Of a stretch of DNA of 64,000 bases, positions 23,131 through 34,175 are shown piece by piece. The position numbers and the translations under genes are program-made. Position 1 is the stretch's first letter, and each line of letters starts with the position of its first letter. The DNA is from Cyathus striatus (taxonomy: Eukaryota > Basidiomycota > Agaricomycetes > Agaricales > Nidulariaceae), in contig JAOVFP010000002.1 in the NCBI GenBank assembly GCA_025738555.1, positions 2,790,001-2,854,000 of the forward strand, in the 5' to 3' direction. The notes below the pieces were generated by a model. That model had not been told where the DNA came from. It saw only the letters and a program-made list of their open reading frames with translations, and searched no databases.

Positions 23131-25824
23131 TAATCAAAAATCATGCCTGACACCGTGTACACTATCTGATGAGAGATTCCCACATTGGTATAATGACTGT
23201 GCAGGAAACACACATTACAGAGACTGTACTCCATGAAATCCAAAATGACTATCCCTGTCTCATAAAAAATTCCCCAGACCCAGAACACTCCTCTGAATGA
23301 GGAGGTGTAGCCATCATTCTCCACAAAGGCCTTGTTAACTGGGAGACACATGAATTTGTTGAGCTCATCCCTGGGTGAGCAATAGCTGTGTCACTCCACC
23401 ACAGAAATGATGATTGGTTACATATAGCAGCAGTCTATGCTCCCTCTGGTAATGAACAAGCCAATGCCAATTTTTGGGCAGCTCTCCAAGAAGCCTGGCA
23501 TGTACACAGACCACGCAGAAAAATGCACATCCTCCTGGGAGATCTCAATATGACTGAATCTTCAATAGACTGCATACCAATACCACAGGAGACTACAAAT
23601 GCACCACACACATTTACCACACTTAAAGACCACTTCAATCTATTTGATGGATGGTGCCTAGAGAATTCCACCACACTAGACTACACTTTCAGTAACCAAC
23701 TCACCTCCCACTCTCACATTGACCGCATATATGCAAATGAAAAACTCATTGACTTCTCCCGTGAATGGACCATCTCCTCCTCAGGGGTATTCACAGACCA
23801 CTTTCTGGTTTCAATGCAACTGGCCCCACCTACAGAACCTTTCATAGGAAAAGGCTGAAGAGCACTCCCAGCCTATATCACCAAGAACAAAGGAGCCCAG
23901 AAGTGCATACAAAAATTAACCCAAGAACTATGTACTGCCCTAAAAAACATACAGGATCAACCACAGCTACCTGATCTAAATATCCAGACACTTTGGGCCT
24001 CTTTCAAAAACTGTATTCTCACACAAGTAGGTGATATAGTAAAAAACCAAGGACTACATCACAATATCCAAATCTCACAATGGACCACTCACTGCAAAGA
24101 TACACTAGCCATGGCAGAATCCCTCACTCCAGATGACCTCTCCCACCAACTAAACACTATTGATGCCAACATTAAAAAACTCCAAGCCACCCAAACAAAA
24201 TGGGAGCATGACAAAATTGCAGCCCACTTCCACCTTGAGGGAGAAACAAATAGTAAATTTGACTACATCATAAATCGAGAACACAAACCCAGAGAAACAA
24301 TTCACTCACTCTGATCAAATCCCCAAGGCCTCCTTCCTGAATACACTATGGACTCCAAAGAAATGGTAAAAATTGCCACCGACTACCATGATGCCCTCCA
24401 ATCCTCCTTAGAGCATAATCTTGATAACCTTGAGCAATATAATGTAACAGAAGAAGTTCTATCACATCTCAAACCTATGATCCCACCAGATAAAAAAACT
24501 GAATTAGCTGCTGGTCTCTCCACTGGAGAAATCAGGGTAGCTCTGAAACAAGTTCCAAACAACAAAGCATCAGGCCTTGATGGAATTCCAGTTGAAATAT
24601 GGAAATGGCTTGATGATGCCCATGTTGCCACTCACCTAACAGAAGAACCCTCCCCAGACATAATTGATATTTTACAACAACTATACACTGACATTAACAC
24701 CTTTGGTGTCACACCAGGCACTGGATTCCATGAAGGTTGGATGTGCCCAATCCACAAGAAAAATGACAGGGCACTCATTGAAAACTATCGCCTCATCACA
24801 ATTCTAAATACAGACTACAAAATTATGACATGCTCCCTCACCAATCGCTTATCCACTGTTGCCCCTGACCTTATACACCCTGACCAAGCTGGATTCATGA
24901 AGAATAGATCCATTGCTGACCAAACTGAGCTCATTACACTTGTGTTACACCACTGTGAAACTACTAACACCCCTGGGGCCATTGTCTGTCTTGACCAAGA
25001 GAAAGCCTATAACTGGATCCACCATGACTTTCTCTGGAAATCACTAAAAAAACTGGGGTTCCCAGATGAATATATAAACTCCATGAAAGCCCTATACACT
25101 GGAGCACATACAAAAACCATCCTCAATGGAATTATTGGTCTGGGCTACCTCATCATCCAGGGAGTATGACAAGGAGATCCCCTCTCCTGCCTCCTATTTA
25201 ACATTGCAATTGAATCACTAGCTAGCCACATTCGTGCATCTGCCATAACAGGCCTTGACCTCCCAGGACTCTCCAACCCACTGCAAATCAATCTCTTTGC
25301 AGATGACACCACAGTATTCCTTGACAAAGAAGATGATTCACACACTCTCTTCTCTGAACTCACTCAATGGTGTAAAGCCTCAGGGGCCAAATTCAACATC
25401 ACAAAAACAGCAATTATCCCACTGGGCAATAAACAAACATGTGACTTAATGTGACAGAATAGATGCATAAATGATTCCCATACACCCATACCAACCAACA
25501 TCTGAATCATCAATGATTGTGAACCCATTCACATACTTGGAGCATTCTATGGCTACAATATATCCCAAGATGATATCTGGCAACCAACTGTGGAGAAAGT
25601 TTGCCACACACTCCTATGCTGGGAACAATTCAACCCTACTCTAATAGGCAGATGTAAAGCAGCCTCAGCAATTGTGGGTGGCTACACACAATATCTAACC
25701 AGAGTTCAAGGAATGCCCTTGAAATACAATGCAATAAGCATGCCATGTCCTATAGATACATACGATTTAAAAGCCCGTAATGACAATTGAACTTGAAACT
25801 CAAGGCATATACTGACCTTCTAAC
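23131..25824 (+). pseudogene. LINE ORF2, endonuclease and reverse transcriptase
   Basis: APE-type endonuclease: VQETHITE near 23200, AAVYAPSGNEQ near 23440, LLGDLNMT near 23545, and SHIDRIYANE with FTDHFLV near 23715-23805. Reverse transcriptase: ALKQVPNNKASGLDGIPVEI near 24540, HEGWMCPIHKKNDRALIENY near 24730, CLDQEKAYNWIHHDFLW near 24990, then QGDPLSCLLFNIAIESL (25170) and the catalytic FADD block (near 25297). TGA stops fall at about 23148, 23296, 23374, 23856, 24313, 25167, 25452 and 25504. At least the one before QGDPLS sits where the family has Arg (GVRQGDP). After LKARNDN a small frame slip occurs; KLKAYTDLLT is then cut by the Gypsy element. Not functional. Confidence 0.85.
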
Positions 25825-26571
25825 GGATACATCGGTCGACGTTCCCACGTGACCTTCCAACATACCCGGTCCGTTCCCGGAACGTACCCGCTTCGGGTTT
25901 ACACTTCCCGACGTTCCCGCCCGGGAACGTACCGGAACCCGTCGGGTTTTCTATCGGATACTTCGGATACGTACTTTCTCTTATGACGGCCTCACCGCGT
26001 CATCATTCTATTACTCCTCCCTTCCATTCCTACTTATACGTTTCATTATGGCCTTTGTAGATTAGTTCCTTATTCTTCATTCTGAGCGCGTCATTTGCGC
26101 CCCTACTCCGCTTTGCCAAGACTTCATTTCCTACTTACTCCTTTGACTTGTCCTTTGTATAATACTTCTACATTCGTATCTACAGGTTCCTACTTAGTAT
26201 AAGTAGTCTTCCAGTTGTAATAGGTAGTCTTCAGTATTCGTATCAACTCTGTACACTTTCTTCCTACTCTAAGTTCGAAACCCGCTCCGGGTTTTCCTTC
26301 GGGTTTCTCTCCCGCTACCTAGTGTAGTGGCGAAGCCTTCTCTTATACTCTAGAACGTCTTCCTTTGTTACATATCATCTTACTCGAAATACGAACCATT
26401 CCCTGGGGATATCCAGGCGGCGCAGCACACAAGCTGAAGCCACGGTTCTTTCCGCACTCCCGCTCTACGTTTCCGCACCCGTACTCACTTCGGGTTTCCG
26501 TTATAGTTCTCCCACACCCTCCGGGTGTCTTCGCAACCACTTCTAAGCAGGAAGAGAATCGGTACGTAACA
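25825..26571 (+). repeat. 5' LTR of Gypsy copy 1 (start missing)
   Basis: Matches the 3' LTR from GGATACATCG onward and ends GGTACGTAACA. The first bases (TGTTATATCCGTGTCC in the 3' LTR) are absent; LINE sequence abuts directly. Confidence 0.85.
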
Positions 26572-26608
26572 GTATACGAATACTGATACCTTGGATATCT
26601 CTTCTATC

Positions 26609-28120
26609 ATGGCTCCAACTGGGACTTCGGTTACTCGCACAGCGCATACCGCTAGTCATACCAATGCTGTGGGTGCTCGTGCCACCCGTGCAGCTACGAG
26701 GCAACAGCCTCCACGGAGTACTTCAGGTTCTCTACCTTCTACACCGTCTCGGGTTACACCCAGCCCAGCACCACCTCCTAGTGCTACTTTCCTGGGTCCA
26801 CCCTCGACTTCCGCTCAGCTACTTTCTGTTCCTGCAGCCGGGAATCTCGGATCCGCTCAGGCTCCTCCGGATGGCACTCCACCGCCATACGGTACAGTCG
26901 CAGCGGAACGGGACACTCCCGAGGGTCACGGTTCCGATGGTGGTACCATTGGACCGCCACCTCCACCTCCTTCTCAGCCCAATCCTCCGTCTCCACCATC
27001 CTCAGACTCAGGGGATGATGGTGATGAGGATGATGTCGACAATCCCAGGCGCACACCTCTTGCGCGCCACTCCCGGGAAGACCGGCTTGCCGAAGCTCTT
27101 TTGAGAGTTGCGGAATCCGCCCGGGGTACATCGGGAACACGTCGGGAACGCAACGTTCAAAAGCCAGATACTTTTGACGGTTCCAGTGCTGAGAAGTTGG
27201 AGCAGTTCATTACTCAATGCCAAATTTACTTCCGGAATAATCCTTCCCAATACTCGGATGGACATTCCCAGGTCAACTTCGCTCTCGCATATCTTCGGGA
27301 TACCGCGCTTCAGCTCGTTATGCCGACCCTCTCCAATCCCTATGCTGATGATGAGTTCCTTCACTCTTGGGAGGTTTTCGTCGTCATGCTAGAGGATAAC
27401 CGGGTTAGCGAACCCGGAAGGGGATGCCGAGAATGATCTGGATGTCCTCGTTATGAAGGATTCACAGAAACTGTCCAAGTATCTTGTACAGTTCAACAGG
27501 CTTGCACAGCGCACCGACTGGGATGATAAGTCCTTATGCCACCGACTCTATTCCGGGTTTCCGGGTCGCATTAAGGATGAGATCTCTCATGTTGGGAAAC
27601 CTACCACAAAGCGCGGGATGATTAAACTAGCTCAAGGGATCGATAGTCGGTACTGGGAACGCCAGTCCGAGCGTACGCGGGAATCCCACCAGCCTCGGGG
27701 TCCGCGGGTTCCGGATAGCTCTGTTAGAGCTACTACAAACCGCTCCGCAGTCACCCCGGCGCGCCTTCCCGCCTCGTTTCGGGTCAATATGCGCCACGTC
27801 CGAGTTATCCCCACCGTGCTGGTAGTCACCCACCTCGTTCCTCGCAGCCTCCCCAACAGCGGAGGCCGGAATTGAATGACAAGGTTGGTCGAGATGGCAA
27901 ACTTTTGCCACAAGAACGTCAGCGTCGCATGGACAACAATCTATGCTTGTTCTGCGGTAATCCGGGGCATCGCGCCAAAGAATGTCCCCGCTCTGCCTCT
28001 TCCGCGGCTAGAGCCCGGGCATCCGGAATATCCGCTTCGGCTCCTACGTCGGCTTCTGCGGGTCCCTCGACCCGCAGGTCCGCGCCTCTTTCCAACCCGG
28101 CTTCGGGTTCGAAAAAATAG
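26609..28120 (+). pseudogene. Gypsy copy 1 gag (frameshifted)
   Basis: ATG 26609 (MAPTGTSVTRTAHTASHTNA). Pro/Ser-rich N-terminus, then a Gag core from about 27150 (FDGSSAEKLEQFITQCQIYF, LAYLRDTALQLVMPTL), then a CCHC knuckle CLFCGNPGHRAKEC (near 27945). Relative to copy 2 there is a loss of 2 bases at about 27402 and a gain of 2 bases at about 27762, so the frame is wrong between and after them. The final frame ends ASGSKK-TAG at 28118-28120. Role: capsid-like shell and RNA packaging of the element. Confidence 0.8.
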
Positions 28121-28158
28121 GGAGCGGTCCTCTGGACACCACACAAGCCGAGGACCGC
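28112..28158 (+). promoter_or_regulatory. Probable -1 ribosomal frameshift signal at the gag-pol junction
   Basis: A6 run at 28112-28117 abuts the Gag stop TAG (28118-28120). Six bases after the run comes a perfect 9-bp inverted repeat: GCGGTCCTC (28124-28132), a 17-base loop, GAGGACCGC (28150-28158). Pol is open in the -1 frame across this point (KIGSGPLDTTQAED). The slip run is not a canonical XXXYYYZ heptamer (GAAAAAA). Confidence 0.55.
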
Positions 28159-31100
28159 GTTGTTCCCCCTTGTGCGCAGCCGATGCAGGTAAGACTCAAC
28201 GCTTCCGCTCTTTCCGACCCCAATGCCCTTCATATTCCACTTTGTAGTACCATCCATGCTCCCCCTACACCCTGTACAGTTTCATATAGCGCTCTAGTCG
28301 ATTCGGGTTCTACCCATTGTTTTATGGATTCATCTTTCGTTCGGACACATGCTATTCCTACCTCACCTACTCCACCTATCGCTCTCAGACTTTTCGATGG
28401 CACCACCAATCATGTTATAACCGAGTTCGTTACACTGCCTGTACTATTCCCTACCGGTGAATGTATTACAGTTGAACTCTATGTGACACCTCTTGATTCC
28501 GTGTGTTCTGCAGTCCTAGGATACAATTGGCTCACCCGCTTCAATCCGTTGATTGACTGGGTATCGGGCTCATTAACATTCCGGACTCCAGACACTTCCG
28601 AGCAACTTCCGCTCAAATCCGGGATCTCGGAACCAGGTTCCGCTTCCGAGGATCCATCTCCGGTCACCTCTGATGAGTCTCTGCCACCTCCTCCTAGCAT
28701 TTCGCTAATAAATGGTGCCGCCTTCTCGCGTGCATGCCGTTTAGAGGGAGCACAGACTTTCCGTATCCAGCTTGGTGCTGTCGCTTCCGCCGCTGCCCTC
28801 AATCCAGAGGAAGCTCCGGATCTCTCTTCAATACCGTCTGAGTATCACGAGTTTGCTGATGTATTTAGCAAGTCCCGGGCAGATACACTTGCCCCTCACC
28901 GTCCCTACGACTTAAAGATCAACCTAGAAGAAGGTGCTTCACCTCCTGTAGGTCGGATCTATTCCCTTTCCCAATCCGAGCTTTCCGCTCTTCGGGAATT
29001 CATCGATGAACATATCCGGATCGGATTTATTCAACCTTCACGCTCTCCGCACGGGGCTCCCGTCCTTTTTGTCCGCAAGAAGGACGGATCGCTTCGGCTT
29101 TGTGTGGATTTCCGCGGGTTGAACGCTATTTCTAAAAAGGATCGTTATCCTTTGCCACTCATTTCAGATTTGCTCGACAGTCCCCGTCGCGCCCGTATCT
29201 ACACCAAGATCGACCTACGTCATGCGTACCACCTGGTCCGCATTGCCGAGGACGATGAATGGAAAACCGCTTTCCGGACTCGCTATGGATCCTTGAATGG
29301 CTAGTCATGCCCTTCGGACTTTCCAATGCACCCGCGGGTTTCCAACGCTTCATGAACGATGTTTTCAAAGACCTTCTTGATGTGTGCGTCATAGTTTATT
29401 TGGATGACATCCTTATATACTCTGATAACCTTGCGCAACATCGCCAACATGTCAGGGAAGTTTTGCGTCGACTCCGGAAGCACGGGTTGTACGCGCGCGC
29501 GGATAAGTGTGAGTTCCACTCGGAATCCGTGGAATATCTCGGATATATACTATCGCCCAACGGTCTCACCATGTCTCCAACAAAGGTGAAGACTATTCAA
29601 GAATGGCCTGAACCAAGGAAAGTAAAAGACATTCAATCCTTCCTTGGGTTCGCTAATTTCTATCGGCGTTTTATATACAACTATTCCGACATAGTTGTTC
29701 CGCTCACCCGCCTTACCCGGAAGGGTAATCCGTGGAACTTCTCGGAAAAATGCCGTTCCGCTTTCACTGAACTTAAGGACGCTTTCACGTCGGCACCCAT
29801 TCTTACCCATTGGGTTCCCGACAAGCAGCTCATCGTGGAAACCGACGCTTCGGATTACGCGTTGGCTGCTATCCTGTCTATAGTTTCTGATGATGGCGAG
29901 ATTCACCCTATTGCTTTCCACTCACGAACCTTTACACCTCCCGAGTTAAACTACGACACCCATGACAAGGAATTGCTTGCTATCTTGAAGCATTCCAAGT
30001 CTGGCGTCATTACCTGGAAGGTTCCGGTTCACCCATTGACGTCGTCACAGACCACAAGAACTTGGAATACTTTTCCACAACCAAGATCTTGTCCCGACGA
30101 CAAGCCCGATGGTCAGTATCTTTCCCAGTTCAATCTAGTTATCCGCTTTCGACCCGGAAAACTCGGGGCGAAGCCGGATGCTCTGACTAGACGATGGGAC
30201 GTCTACCCTAAAGAGGGGATAGCGACTACGCTAAGGTCAATCCGCATAACTATCGTCCAGTGTTCACACAGGAACAGCTTATCACTTCTCTCCGAGCAAC
30301 ATCACTTATTGTACCCGCTCTTCGCGCTAGTATCATCATGGACATTGAACAGTTACATACTGACATATTATCAGCTCTCCCTAATGACCCGGTCGCAGTT
30401 ATCCGAATGCGGACTCCCGAGAATCGTTGGACTGTAACCCCGGACGGTTTCCTCCGTCTAGATAACCGGATCTATGTTCGGACTCCGGAACCCTTCGGCT
30501 TCGGGTTTTACAGTACAAACACGACCACCGCTTTCAGGACACCTTGGACAGAACAAGACCCTCGAGCTAATTCGACGCGAATATACTTGGCCGCTTATAC
30601 GGACGTTTGTAAAGGACTATTGTAAGTCTTGTAATACTTGCATGCGTTCTAAACCACAGCGCCACCGCCCGTACGGAACCCTGAAACAACTTCCGGTTCC
30701 CGGACGCCCATGGCATTCGATATCTATGGATTTCATAGATCAACTTCCAAAATCATCGGCTTCCAAGTATGATTCTATACTCGTTATCGTGGATCGTTTC
30801 TCCAAGCAGTCTATCTTCATTCCCACTCATACCACTTGCTCTTCTTCCGACCTTGCGCTTCTATTTGTACTTCATGTCTTTTCCAAGCACGGAGTCCCGG
30901 AACACATCACTTCCGATCGTGGTTCCGAGTTTGTGTCACATTTCTTCCGCTCCCTCGGTACGGCCCTCGACATCACTTTACATTTCACCTCGGGTTATCA
31001 TCCCGAAGGCGACGGCCAAACGGAACGCACAAACCAAACTCTGGAACAATACCTTCGGGCCTACTGCAACTACCAGCAGGATAACTGGTGTGATCTTTTA

Positions 31101-31811
31101 CCTCTTGCTGAATTTGCTTACAATAATGCACCGAGCGCAACCACAGGAATTTCACCGTTCTACGCAAACAAGGGTTATCACCCGAACCTTGCGATACATC
31201 CGGAACGTGATCTCACTTCCGCTCGTGCACGGCACTTCGCAGTAAACCTCGAGGAACTTCACGAGATGCTTCGGACCGAAATACTCAGTGCGCAGAAACG
31301 TTATCAAACACCCGCCGATGCGCGTCGCAAACCCGCACCCGCATTCCCTGTCGGGACAAAGGTATACGTTAAAGCCGAGTACTTCCGGACAACCCGACCA
31401 TCCCGGAAACTTGCAGAAAAGTTCCTAGGACCTTTTGAAGTCATCGCACTTGCCGGATCGCATTCGCGTACCTTGCGCCTTCCAGAACAATTTCGTGCAG
31501 TCCACCCAGTATTCCATGTATCCATGCTTGAACCCAATACTGAAAATACTATCCCAGATCGCATTATTCCTCCACCACCACCTGTCCAGGTTGATGGTGA
31601 TATTGAATACGAGGTCTCGGAAATCTTGGACTCTAAACTGGATCGTCGTTTGCGTTGCAAACTGAGGTACTATGTACGCTGGCTAGGGTATGAAGGGACC
31701 GATGAAGAGTTTTCATGGCTTCCAGCCACGGAACTGGAACACGCTACGGATATCATTGAAGAGTTCCACTCCCGCTATCCGGATAAGCCCGGCCCTACTC
31801 CTATTTCTTAA
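28112..31811 (+). pseudogene. Gypsy copy 1 pol with chromodomain (frameshifted)
   Basis: Frame -1 to gag. Protease: ALVDSGSTHCFMDSSF, active Asp near 28300. Reverse transcriptase about 28980-29460: [40 protein letters not shown], catalytic VIVYLDDIL near 29395. RNase H: IVETDASDYALAAILS near 29840. Integrase: zinc-finger remnant CNTCMRSKPQ near 30635, then core acids in SMDFIDQLP, ITSDRGSEFV and PEGDGQTERTNQ. Chromodomain about 31605-31790: YEVSEILDSKLDRRLRCKLR, YYVRWLGYEGTDEEFSWLP. Stop at 31809-31811. Compared with copy 2 it lacks one base at about 29298 (GGATCCTTGAA), one at about 29987 and two at about 30114, and has small differences at about 30477-30505. Chromodomains in this family target insertion to heterochromatin. 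Confidence 0.85.
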
Positions 31812-31935
31812 ATTTCACGTTACTTATTATCCGCTTGCAGTTTCACCTTATACAAAAACCAAAAACAACGAATAACATCCAAAAAGCGAGATACAAGTAC
31901 ATTAATTCTTTGGTAACGTGTTACGACCATTTCCA

Positions 31936-33056
31936 TCACTCCCTCTGCGTCTGCGACTCGACCCGAGCTCCTACTTCACCTTCCGACGCAATCCCGGAAC
32001 CCGTAACAACTTCCTCGTACGCATCCGGATCCCGGAGGCGTTCCGCGAGCAGGGTTTCGATGTTGGAAACATGGACGACGTGCTCGGATACTTCGGCAAC
32101 TACTCGCGACAACTTACCAAGTTCGCCTACCACTTTGCGATTGGTATCCGCGAGGTTTCGAGTTGAGTGATCATCTCCTTTGCAAAGAGATGATAGTATC
32201 GTTCTGCAGCCGCATCGCGCTTAGGATGGATGTTGCGACATTCATGGAAGTGGACAAGGAGACCAGATTAGCAGAATCGTTTGCACTAGAGGATCGGAAC
32301 GATGGACCCGCTACTGCGGATGAAGGACGGATAAACTCATCATCCGTGTCGTCGATCCGAGCCCGCTTCATGCTTTGACGAGACGACTGGCGAGATGGCG
32401 CAACGGATGGGGGACCCATGTGAGTATCCGAGTGTTCCGAAGGACCGGATGGAACGGGACTTGTTCCGGCTTTGTTCCGGCCTCGAGTGCTAAGGGAACA
32501 TTTTCCCTTAAGCACCCGCAAGCAACGCAAGCACTACAGGGAGTTCCTATAAACTATACAGACCGATAATCATGTTTTACTCACCTGTTTGACTCCCTCA
32601 AGCGATAACACTCAGTTCCCCGATCCTGACAGTTTATGCAAGGCACATCATGATAGTATCGTAGTTCCTTTGGCTCCCAGAATCATCTGTACCCTTACCC
32701 TTACTATTTCCTATGTTTCCACCATTTTCCGCCTCATATCCAGAACCCGTCACGTCTCCCGACGCTTCCGACCCACTCCCGACACTCGTCTCCGTCGGAT
32801 TTACGACCCGCGGCGTAACCGCGTTTGTCGCCGTCCCGGAACGAACAGAGGGAAGCGTTGCCGGTGGAACAGCTACGTACGCGGCGTTCTCCCGCCTTGG
32901 AGCCGGATTTATAGGCCTCGGCTTTGGTCTCGGCTTTCCGGAACTACTCCGGGATGCTGGAGTCGAATTTTCTGACTGTTGGTTGGCCGCACGATAGGCT
33001 AGGAAAGCAGCATAATCTTCCGAAGAAATATTTGCTAGATTGACACTCTTATCCAT
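31936..33056 (-). CDS. Antisense open reading region in Gypsy copy 1 with zinc-cluster-like motif
   Basis: Unrecognised gene opposite to pol, between pol and the 3' LTR. ATG 33056 opens MDKSVNLANISSEDYAAFLA, then a Ser/Pro-rich stretch to about 32660. In another frame near 32580-32640 comes PCINCQDRGTECYRLRESN. This is followed by a possible intron (gtgagt at about 32587, ag near 32543), then CLRCLRVLKGKCSLS and a basic, Ser-rich part (KRARIDDTDDEF). The cysteines fit CX2CX6C-X8-CX2CX7C, the Zn2Cys6 spacing. A last segment (LADTNRKVVGELGKLSRVVA and on, to 31936) looks like a coiled coil. At least two frame changes are needed, so this copy may be inactive. A DNA-binding or regulatory role is inference only. 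Confidence 0.45.
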
Positions 33057-33185
33057 GATGGGGGTTAGAAAGGAATCAGATGCGCTCTTGTTCTCTTATT
33101 TGAACATCTACTGACCAATAGGATTTCTTGTATTATTTTTAGTTATATATTCTCGCACACAGTATGACCTCGTGGGCTCGGCCCT

Positions 33186-33195
33186 AAAAGGGGGA
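33186..33195 (+). promoter_or_regulatory. Polypurine tract of Gypsy copy 1
   Basis: AAAAGGGGGA lies three bases before the TG of the 3' LTR, the expected site for plus-strand DNA priming. The same tract precedes the 3' LTR of copy 2 (49685-49694). Confidence 0.75.
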
Positions 33196-33198
33196 TAC

Positions 33199-33964
33199 TG
33201 TTATATCCGTGTCCGGATACATCGTGCCGACGTTCCCACGTGACCTTCCAACATACCCGGTCCGTTCCCGGAACGTACCCGCTTCGGGTTTACACTTCCC
33301 GACGTTCCCGCCCGGGAACGTACCCGGAACCCGTCGGGTTTTCTATCGGATACTTCGGATACGTACTTTCTCTTATGACGGCCTCACCGCGTCATCATTC
33401 TATTACTCCTCCCTTCCATTCCTACTTATACGTTTCATTATGGCCTTTGTAGATTAGTTCCTTATTCTTCATTCTGAGCGCGTCATTTGCGCCCCTACTC
33501 CGCTTTGCCAAGACTTCATTTCCTACTTACTCCTTTGACTTGTCCTTTGTATAATACTTCTACATTCGTATCTACAGGTTCCTACTTAGTATAAGTAGTC
33601 TTCCAGTTGTAATAGGTAGTCTTCAGTATTCGTATCAACTCTGTACACTTTCTTCCTACTCTAAGTTCCGAAACCCGCTCCGGGTTTTCCTTCGGGTTTC
33701 TCTCCCGCTACCTAGTGTAGTGGCGAAGCCTTCTCTTATACTCTAGAACGTCTTCCTTTGTTACATATCATCTTACTCGAAATACGAACCATTCCCTGGG
33801 GATATCCAGGCGGCGCAGCACACAAGCTGAAGCCACGGTTCTTTCCGCACTCCCGCTCTACATTTCCGCACCCGTACTCACTTCGGGTTTCCGTTATAGT
33901 TCTCCCACACCCTCCGGGTGTCTTCGCAACCACTTCTAAGCAGGAAGAGAATCGGTACGTAACA
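33199..33964 (+). repeat. 3' LTR of Gypsy copy 1
   Basis: 766 bp, TGTTATATCC to GGTACGTAACA. Closely matches 25825-26571; differences include one C-to-T (near 33870) and two 1-base indels. Confidence 0.9.
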
Positions 33965-34175
33965 GAACCTAACCCAATACACTGCCCTTCCTGGGCCAAA
34001 CTAGCTGACCATGCTCTGGCCCTAGCAGCAAAAGCAGAAGTACAAAGGTGTGTGAGCTACAAACAATGCCACAACTTCCTACTGCAGAATTGGAAAATAT
34101 ATGACCAATCTAAAGCTATCCCTAAATCCCTCCAATGTATGCTAAGAGCAGCATCAAACCATGATACTAAATTTG
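33965..34175 (+). pseudogene. LINE ORF2 fragment between two insertions
   Basis: Reads EPNPIHCPSWAKLADHALAL, VSYKQCHNFLLQNWKIYD and CMLRAASNHDTKF, the linker after the reverse transcriptase. It joins the left LINE part before the Gypsy element and the right part after the satellite-bearing element (APTEISPSMKLAMPF). Confidence 0.65.

Larger units (their letters stand above)
25825..33964 (+). mobile_element. Gypsy-type LTR retrotransposon with chromodomain, copy 1
   Basis: Order LTR, Gag with CCHC, protease, reverse transcriptase, RNase H, integrase, chromodomain, antisense open frame, purine tract, LTR. This is a chromovirus layout. It interrupts LINE ORF2 between KLKAYTDLLT and EPNPIHCPSWAKLADHA. 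The 3' LTR is 766 bp with TGTTA...TAACA ends. The 5' LTR lacks its first 15 or so bases, and no target duplication is visible. The two LTRs differ by only a few positions, so insertion was recent. Several 1-2 base indels disrupt gag and pol. Confidence 0.9.

Noticed and set aside
26571..26610. tRNA primer-binding site after the Gypsy 5' LTR
   Set aside because: No TGG directly follows the LTR; the nearest (TGGATATCTC) is about 20 bases away, so the priming mode is left open.
27008..27364. Long open frames antisense to Gypsy gag and pol (here and at 28479, 31304, 44062, 45532)
   Set aside because: They mirror the coding bias of the sense strand, have no start context or family features, and differ from the antisense region at 31936-33056, which lies outside pol.
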